DNA from: Magnolia sinica
Taxonomy: Eukaryota > Streptophyta > Magnoliopsida > Magnoliales > Magnoliaceae
Assembly: GCF_029962835.1 (NCBI RefSeq)
Contig: NC_080582.1
Location: 15,942,032-16,006,031 of the forward strand
DNA: 64,000 nucleotides
Reading direction: 5' to 3'
The notes below the pieces were generated by a model. That model saw only the letters and a list, made by a program, of their open reading frames with translations. It had not been told where the DNA came from and ran no database searches. This document shows, in pieces, positions 58,021-64,000 of this stretch (the first letter of the stretch is position 1; each line of letters begins with the position of its first letter). Made by a program: the position numbers and the translations under genes.

Positions 58021-59336
58021 TGGGTTTTGGGAAAATGCGTTGGCTGAGTTGAGGTAGGTCTGGAAATTGGGTCCCATCACATGGCCGATTTGTAGTCTTA
58101 AACAGGGAGTCATTGAAATACCCTGGGTATTTTCAACTTTCAGTAATCGTTTTCTGTAGAAATCTCACATTTTAATTAGGGAATTTTATCACAAATTAGG
58201 ATTTATCAAATAATGCCCTTACCAACTAAAATGACAGTCCTTTTTTTATTTTTTTAGCACTGAAATTACCATAATGCCCAAGGTGCACTTGTTTATTTTG
58301 AAAGTGAGAAAGTAGACATTCATGGGGCCCATTACATATTTTTATAATATTCAAGCCGTCCAAAAGAGATAATTCCGTATGATGTGGAGAAGAACAAAAA
58401 ATTTGATCAATCTAAAAGGATGACGAGAAACACCATAAAAAATAATATACACCTCTTAAAAACATCAAGTTATAAGTGCAGCGCATCTGGTGATTCTACC
58501 AGAAAGATTATTATTATTATTATTATTTTTTATCATTCTGATTATTATATTTGGTTGCTAATGTCACACTCAAACAGTGGGACGCTGCAATTTTTTTTTT
58601 TGTCTTCATTACATGAGGGTACTTCGGTCATTTTCCTTCTCAAAAAGCATGCATTTAACTGGTTCATTATTTAAATTCTAAAATATTTATTAATTTATAA
58701 TAAAAATTTGTTTTTAGTGAGATTTTCCGTACACTATCCTGAGAAATTAGGGAGAGAATGAGATTTGTCACTACAAAGACCTATAAATAGCTAACGGCCA
58801 ATGTTAGATGCACCAAAAATATGGTGACCGTCTGCCATGCAAAATGAGGATTGTAATCGAAACAGTTAGGAGCTACTTTCATCCCACTGTGTGGGAGGAA
58901 CCATTTCTCTAAAATCCAGATGCACAAGACAGTTATTTTCCAGATGCGTGCATACGGGTCGCTAGAGCTTTGAATCTATCAGCACTAAAGCATCCAATCC
59001 CTATCGTTGTTTACACCAAGATTAATAGAAGTCCAAGGTTCCCTGTTGGTTTCGGAACCTGGTTGGCGTGGGGCCCATGGCTAGTCTATCCAAGCCATTG
59101 ATAAGACATCCCCGATCATGGATGGACCATTCCCAGTATATCCTCCCAATCAGTCAACTGTAACCTTCCTATTGTTAAAAAGAAATGAACCAGGAAACAA
59201 CACTCACTGGAGGAAAGGCCAAATATTTGATGGCTAGGAGCCTAGGATCTTCCCATCTGGGAGATTTTGGGGGAATCGTCCATCCATGACGGCGGACTTA
59301 AGATGAATGGCTTGGAAAGATCAACCATGAAGCCTG
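58021..59336 (+). repeat. Flank block beta, copy 2
   Basis: Corresponds to 39539-40876. TATA-like CCTATAAATAGCTAACGG at about 58779-58798. A short ATT repeat near 58509-58530. No gene. Confidence 0.85.
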
Positions 59337-60462
59337 TTTTCTATGTTATTCTTCTGTTCTGAACTATTGTAATTCTCCAGTGGGGGTAGCTAACAGTGAA
59401 GTGTGATCTGACAGTGGGTGTACTAACAAGCTAAAAAAAAATTAAAAAAAAAAAAGAACTATTGTAATTCTCTTTTATTGTGTTATGATGTGGTAGAAAG
59501 AGGAGGGTGTGCCATTGGACTTGGGTGATTTTAGTCTCAGTGGCTTAATTTGAATTATGAATTTCAAGAAGAAATTGGATGTATTTTGGGAAGCTAAACT
59601 AGTACCGGATTTTCTTGGCAAATCATGCTTGCGGCAGCAAGCAGGACTCTTTTTCTTTTTCTTTTCTTTTTTTTTTAAAAAAAAAATAAATAAATTTATT
59701 TTCCCTTTTATTTTACTGATAGACTGGGTCCACTGGTCTTCCATGTTAGATAATTTTTTCTCTGGGGCCTTGCTACTTTGTATGAGTTTGTTGGGCTTTT
59801 CAGGTTTCATTTATGTTCCACTAATGCAGATGTAATTTTCTATTATATCAATAAAATTAATTACAGACGATAGTGATCCAGCAATCCAAAAACAAGGCAT
59901 AAGCTAATGAGCTCAGCCCCACCCATGGATAAGGCTGAAACTTGGGCCAGGCTCATCTCAATCCCGACTGGTCCAACCCAATTGCTCCATGGTGGGGATC
60001 TTTAATTCTGTATCAACACTCTTAATCATGTCTATCCAATCCAAAGAAACAGGTACTGTTGGATAAAAGTTTGGGTTGCTGAGTTGAGGTAGGTCTGGAA
60101 ATTATGTCCCAGCACATGCCCGATTTTCAATCTTAACTAGTGAGCTATGGAAATAAACTTTGGTAGGCTCACCAGCCAAATACTCACCCCACCAAAGCGG
60201 ACTCTTATATAGAGCTTGGAGATCTTGAGTGTGCTAGAAAAGTCTGCTACAAAGACATTGTGAGGTTACAAACTGATGACTCTACTGTTCTCAGCATAAT
60301 GAATTATGCTATAACAGATTATTTTGTTTTCTAACTTGTTGTGTGGACGACAATGAGTCATCCCCTTTGTTTTTGCTTTTTTCTACCTTTGGTAATCGTT
60401 TGATGTAGAAATCTCACATTTTAATCAACCGATTCGACAAATTTTCAAATGAAGTTCATTGG
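59337..60462 (+). repeat. Flank block gamma, copy 2
   Basis: Corresponds to 40877-43242 without the hAT-like MITE and the SINE-like insertion, but with a 78-bp retroposon of its own. Confidence 0.8.
59361..59472 (+). mobile_element. 78-bp poly(A) retroposon with 17-bp target duplication
   Basis: GAACTATTGTAATTCTC occurs at 59361-59377 and 59456-59472. Between them (59378-59455) is a short body starting CAGTGGGGGTAGCTAACAGT and ending in an A-rich tail. Copy 1 (about 40905) has a single target. The pattern is that of LINE-mediated insertion of a short RNA. The source RNA is not recognised. Confidence 0.85.
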
Positions 60463-60721
60463 TCAGAGTTGTGTTCTGGTGAACCTGCTAGATATTTTGG
60501 TGTTTCTGGGACTGATCCTCTAAAGTGCTCTGTTTGATCATCGTGCTCTGCTCCTGTTATGCTGTGAGGGTGGTTGCTATTGCTATGCCTGTTTGCTTCA
60601 GTCGCTGCAGGCGCTCCTGGTTTTGCAGGACATGTCTTTATCCTTCAACCTCCCTGCGCGCTTTCTTGAAGACTCCGCAATTTTATCTGTGCCTCCACCT
60701 CCGATTTTTGCAAAGTCATTA
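60463..60721 (+). repeat. Flank block delta, copy 2, first part
   Basis: Matches 45132-45385; continues at 62389. Confidence 0.8.
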
Positions 60722-61185
60722 TTATGATTGGGAAGGAAGGCGGTAAAGGCTATTGGAAAGGCAATCTACCACAGGTGACACAGAGAATTTCATATAGTGC
60801 CATGCAGCTGTTTGCTTATGAATCTTATAAATATTCAGTTTTTGATGTCCAAACATGTGAATGTGATCTCTCTTTTCCATCTTGGGATATAGAAAATTTT
60901 CAGAGGAAAGGATGGGGAGCTCTCTGTTGTTGGGTGACTTGTAGGGGCTTGAGCTGGGATGAAATCCACTTGCCACATATCCTTTAGATGTCTTGTGGCT
61001 AAGGCTATCAGTTGAAACTGGATCCATAACGATGTTCGAGGGTTGCACTGAACATGCTAAGAGATGGCATTGCTACCTTACCAGTGGGTCTTGGACCTTG
61101 TCTTCTTGTAATTGCACTGCACCTTACATTGCTGTGAACTATTGCATTTTCAACTTGTGAGCTTACCATTTCAGAAGTCCTTTTA
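60722..61185 (+). pseudogene. Carrier-protein pseudogene (thylakoid ADP/ATP carrier-like)
   Basis: 60724-60830 reads IGKEGGKGYWKGNLPQVTQR and ISYSAMQLFAYESYK, a mitochondrial-carrier-family segment close in memory to plant thylakoid adenine nucleotide carriers. After about 65 foreign or drifted bases, other frames give FRGKDGELSVVG, GA(C)AGM-like text, then VALNMLRDGIATL, VGLGPCLLVIA and NYCIFNL, all in the order of that protein. Several stops and frame changes; no start. No clear introns between these parts, so a processed copy is possible, though no poly(A) tail was identified. Confidence 0.75.
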
Positions 61186-62388
61186 TATTTACCAGGAAAA
61201 AAAAAGACCTATGCATTCAGGGTTTCATAACACCAAGTGTTACATGACCATTGTAACAAATATCACAGATCTTGAAAATCTTGTGCAACATTAATCAAAC
61301 AACATATTAATATCTTGAGATTTTCAAACACTGGCAGCATTTTAATTTTCGGTAATTGTATTGTAAAATTATATTGCTATATTAACACACAACATATCTA
61401 AAATTTTAAATAATTATTACATACGTACACATATAATAATTTTAAAATGATTTGTTAGTTTAACTTCTAAAATTTAAATTTTTAGCAAGATTTTTCCCAT
61501 GATAATTCAAGAAAATAAAAAAATAAAAAAGCTGAAAAACTCTGGGGAGCTTCTGGAACTGACAAATTGCCACGAATGATTAGATAGTTTTTGAAGGTTA
61601 ATAGATGAAGGATGATATCATCCATAAACTGCTACTTGTTAATCGATGAAGCTGGTTCTATTTGAAGGAAGCTTTCTCCACATTAGTTTGCAGTCTCTAT
61701 TCAAGCGGGCCACAACAGTACAACCTCCGATGGTCTTTAAAGAGCATCTGAACTCCCAGCAGAATTTGTACGTTCTCTGGAGATGTTCTGTTGTCTTGTT
61801 TTTTTTTTTTTTCAAATTTAATTTCTAGAGCGACTCAAAAGTAATCTTTTGAAAGTGTTAATGAAGAAAATGGCTTAGAATATTCATTTTTGTGGGATAT
61901 CGAAATGTTCATTACTTGTAGCAGAACATCTAAACCATTGATCTTGTTAGATCTTTCTATTAAAATCTTCAAAATGACGTTTCGCAGGCAGTTTCCAACT
62001 AGCTTTGACATTTTCTCATTAGATCTGATTGCAACCTGGACTAAAATGTCCAAGCCTAAATTTATCGGTAAGAGATGTACTAAAATATCCAAGCCTAACT
62101 TTATCAGTAAGAGAAGCTACTATAACATAGACAAGCATGATTGGGACCATTTGATTGGCAGAGTGGATGGGCCATATCCCCAAGGCCAGATCAACAGTGG
62201 GGACAAGTGACATTTTGAGCTAAAAACTTGTATTTGATACCATTTTCTGCCATTTACATGTTAAAGATCAAGGCCCATCAGCACTCGGTTGACACCATAG
62301 TGACAAACCCTGTTGTTGCAATTCGCCCAGAAATTTCTTGGGAGAATCAAAATTGTAGATTTTTCTAGGGATAGTTTGGAAAATCTCA
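61186..62388. other. Gene-free part of the insertion in block delta
   Basis: No gene recognised. AT-rich to about 61500; TATC-rich DNA near 61890-62100 with a short internal repeat (CTAAAAT(G/A)TCCAAGCCTAA at about 62040 and 62080). Absent from copy 1 of the flank. Confidence 0.5.
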
Positions 62389-62508
62389 TCAAATATAAAA
62401 ATATTTTTGTAAATAGATATCTTTAAATTTTAATATATTTTCACTTAACAAATAGTTCAGTATATACCTTGTGATGTTATCAGCAATGTTTGTCACACTG
62501 GTGGCAGT
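62389..62508 (+). repeat. Flank block delta, copy 2, second part
   Basis: ATATAAAAATATTTTTGTAA through GTTATCAGCAATG matches 45386-45490. Copy 1 is interrupted by G just beyond; copy 2 is not. Confidence 0.8.
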
Positions 62509-62929
62509 ATAATGGTTTCTGTAATATGTAGATATTAGATAATATGCGTAGAGAAGCATCCACAAGGATGTGACTTTTTCCTTATTGACTGCAGTTTCAA
62601 CACTATGTTTAGACAAATCCATTGTTTGAAGGGTCAGAATTCATGTAGTGTGAGATTCTGAAGCATGTATAAAGTTCTGGTTCTGATAGTGTAGCCGCAC
62701 CCTTGCAGAACAAAATCATAGGAAAAGGTGGACAATTGCAGTGAGTTTGTCAATGAGATTCCAAAAAGGCATAGATTTGGATTTGCTCAACAAACAGAGT
62801 ATTAGCAGTGTGACGAGGGTCTGTTATGTTGAAAATTCTCATTATGCTATTGTGGGAAATAAGATGAACAATATAATTGGGGAATTTTCAAAATATCGGC
62901 AATTTTAAGTCACTCATATTTTTTCTGGA
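62509..62929. other. Gene-free spacer
   Basis: No feature recognised. The copy 1 equivalent, if any, would lie beyond element G. Confidence 0.3.
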
Positions 62930-63660
62930 TAATAATGTAAAAATTTTCTGATGTAAGGAATTTTGACAAATTGGGATTTTACCAAATAAAGTCCCTGTGA
63001 ATGAAAGGGCGGAGAAGTGCTTTTTGAGTGGTGAAATTATCATAATACATACAGTGCACTTTTGCTTTAGAAAGTAGTAAAGTGAAATATTGTGGTACCC
63101 ATGTGGTAATTTTATGATATTCAATCCGTCCAATAGATGTAATCCGCTAAATATTGAGAAGAATAAAAAATTTGGTCAATCTAAATGGAAGATGAGCCAC
63201 ACTATAAAAACATCAAAATACATGTATAGCCCATTTGGTGATTCAATCAAAAATATTTTTGGTCCATGTGATCATTGATTGGTAGTAGATGTTTGGTAGA
63301 CTTGGATATCATATACATACAATGTGGGGCTACAAAATTTACTAACTGTATTTCCTTTTAAAAAACAACACACGAGGGTATTTGGGTAATTTCAATTATA
63401 AAAAAAGAACAAGATTAATAATATTTTTAAAAAATTTAGTAAGATTTTCACAATAATATCGTGAGACAACATCAAAATTCAAAAACCTCCCAGCCTAAAA
63501 TTTTTGGAGAATGAGGTTTGTCACTACGAAGAACTATAAATAACCCACGGCTAATCTTAAATGCACCCAAACGAAAAGATGGTGACCATCTTCTATTCAA
63601 AATGAGCATTGCAATGGTAAGAATGAGGATTGCCTACGAGGCTGTAACGGCTGGGAAGCT
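62930..63660 (+). repeat. Diverged third copy of flank block beta
   Basis: GAAATTATCATAATAC, GTGCACTTTTGCTTTAGAAA, ACACGAGGGTATTTGGGTAA, GAGGTTTGTCACTACGAAGA and CTATAAATAACCCACGGCTA follow the same order as 39700-40410 and 58200-58870, at clearly lower identity. Confidence 0.75.
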
Positions 63661-64000
63661 AGGTGGTCCCTCCGTGATATTTTTGAGAAATCCACCCGTC
63701 CAACCCTTTTTACCGATCATGTTAGAACCTGGGCCAAAAAATGACGCAAATCCAAAACTCAAGTATCATCCAGACCGAGCATTGAATGTCCACTGTTGAA
63801 AATTCATGGGGCCACTGAAGTTTTGGATCAGGCTAATTTTTTGTGATTTCAGTTCATCCAAAGTAGGAATGACATTACCAACAGTATGGATGACATACAA
63901 ACATCACGGTGGAGCAGTAAGGTTTCAATGGCAGGCATATACTTGAGTTTTCAATTTGCATCATTTCCCGGCCCATATCCTAATATGGTACGGCAAATGG
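63650..64000. repeat. Foldback MITE, cut by the window end
   Basis: First half of the common family: GGTGGTCCCTCCGTGATATT, AATCCAAAACTCAAGTATCA and AAGTTTTGGATCAGGCTAA. The other end is outside the window. Confidence 0.65.

Overview
The window reads as nuclear DNA of a flowering plant, in a region thick with transposable elements around a small cluster of NLR (NB-ARC plus leucine-rich repeat) disease-resistance-type genes. Evidence: plant-type Ty1/copia and Ty3/gypsy retrotransposons with tRNA-Asp primer sites, a CNL-like LRR protein, long (TA)n and (GA)n runs, and no bacterial signals. Most intergenic DNA belongs to one foldback MITE superfamily recognised by phrases such as GTGGGCCCCACCATGATGTA. 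I associate it with early-diverging woody angiosperms (possibly a magnoliid), but the species is inference only.

Layout. 1-2580: degenerate MITE DNA. 2586-15160: a decayed copia element split by a 9.3 kb Athila-like element (E1, 4515-13779, 2.2 kb LTRs, TSD TATCA) that carries only gag and protease. 15160-20760: nested MITEs. 20765-23548: NLR copy A, one open frame with two TAG stops. 24815-24970: a 5' remnant of a further copy (D). 25058-29190: MITE nests. 30009-32744: NLR copy B, the only intact host gene. 33277-39505: a 6.2 kb foldback insertion with mirror-image nested MITEs, an inverted minisatellite at its tip and a hAT-like MITE in the tip. 39539-45496: flanking DNA duplicated with the B gene, including relic 3' flanks of another NLR, a hAT-like MITE carrying PPR-like fragments, a SINE-like tandem, and a LINE RNase H relic. 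45497-56429: a minus-strand gypsy element (G), disrupted by a minus-strand Athila-like element (E2, 45916-53869) that carries an intact 573-aa ORF of unknown function, and by a MULE foldback MITE. 56430-57515: NLR copy C, 5'-truncated and fused directly to the G polyprotein. 57516-63660: second copy of the B flank, without the insertions seen in copy 1 but with its own (a 78-bp poly(A) retroposon and a carrier-protein pseudogene).

Main interpretation. (1) The G/C junction at about 56430, together with the insertion differences between the two flanks, fits an illegitimate unequal crossover between a G-carrying and a G-lacking haplotype. (2) Four insertions in 27 kb are bounded by unusually long direct duplications of the target (33, 56, about 91 and 251 bp), more like break repair than ordinary transposition. 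(3) The NLR lineage has an odd NB-ARC: no N-terminal domain, extra residues before kinase-2, no GLPLA segment, and MNS in place of MHD. (4) E1 and E2 share a pair of 3' repeats spaced exactly 78 bp, next to a conserved stem-loop and the polypurine tract, suggesting a preserved cis-acting signal in non-autonomous elements.
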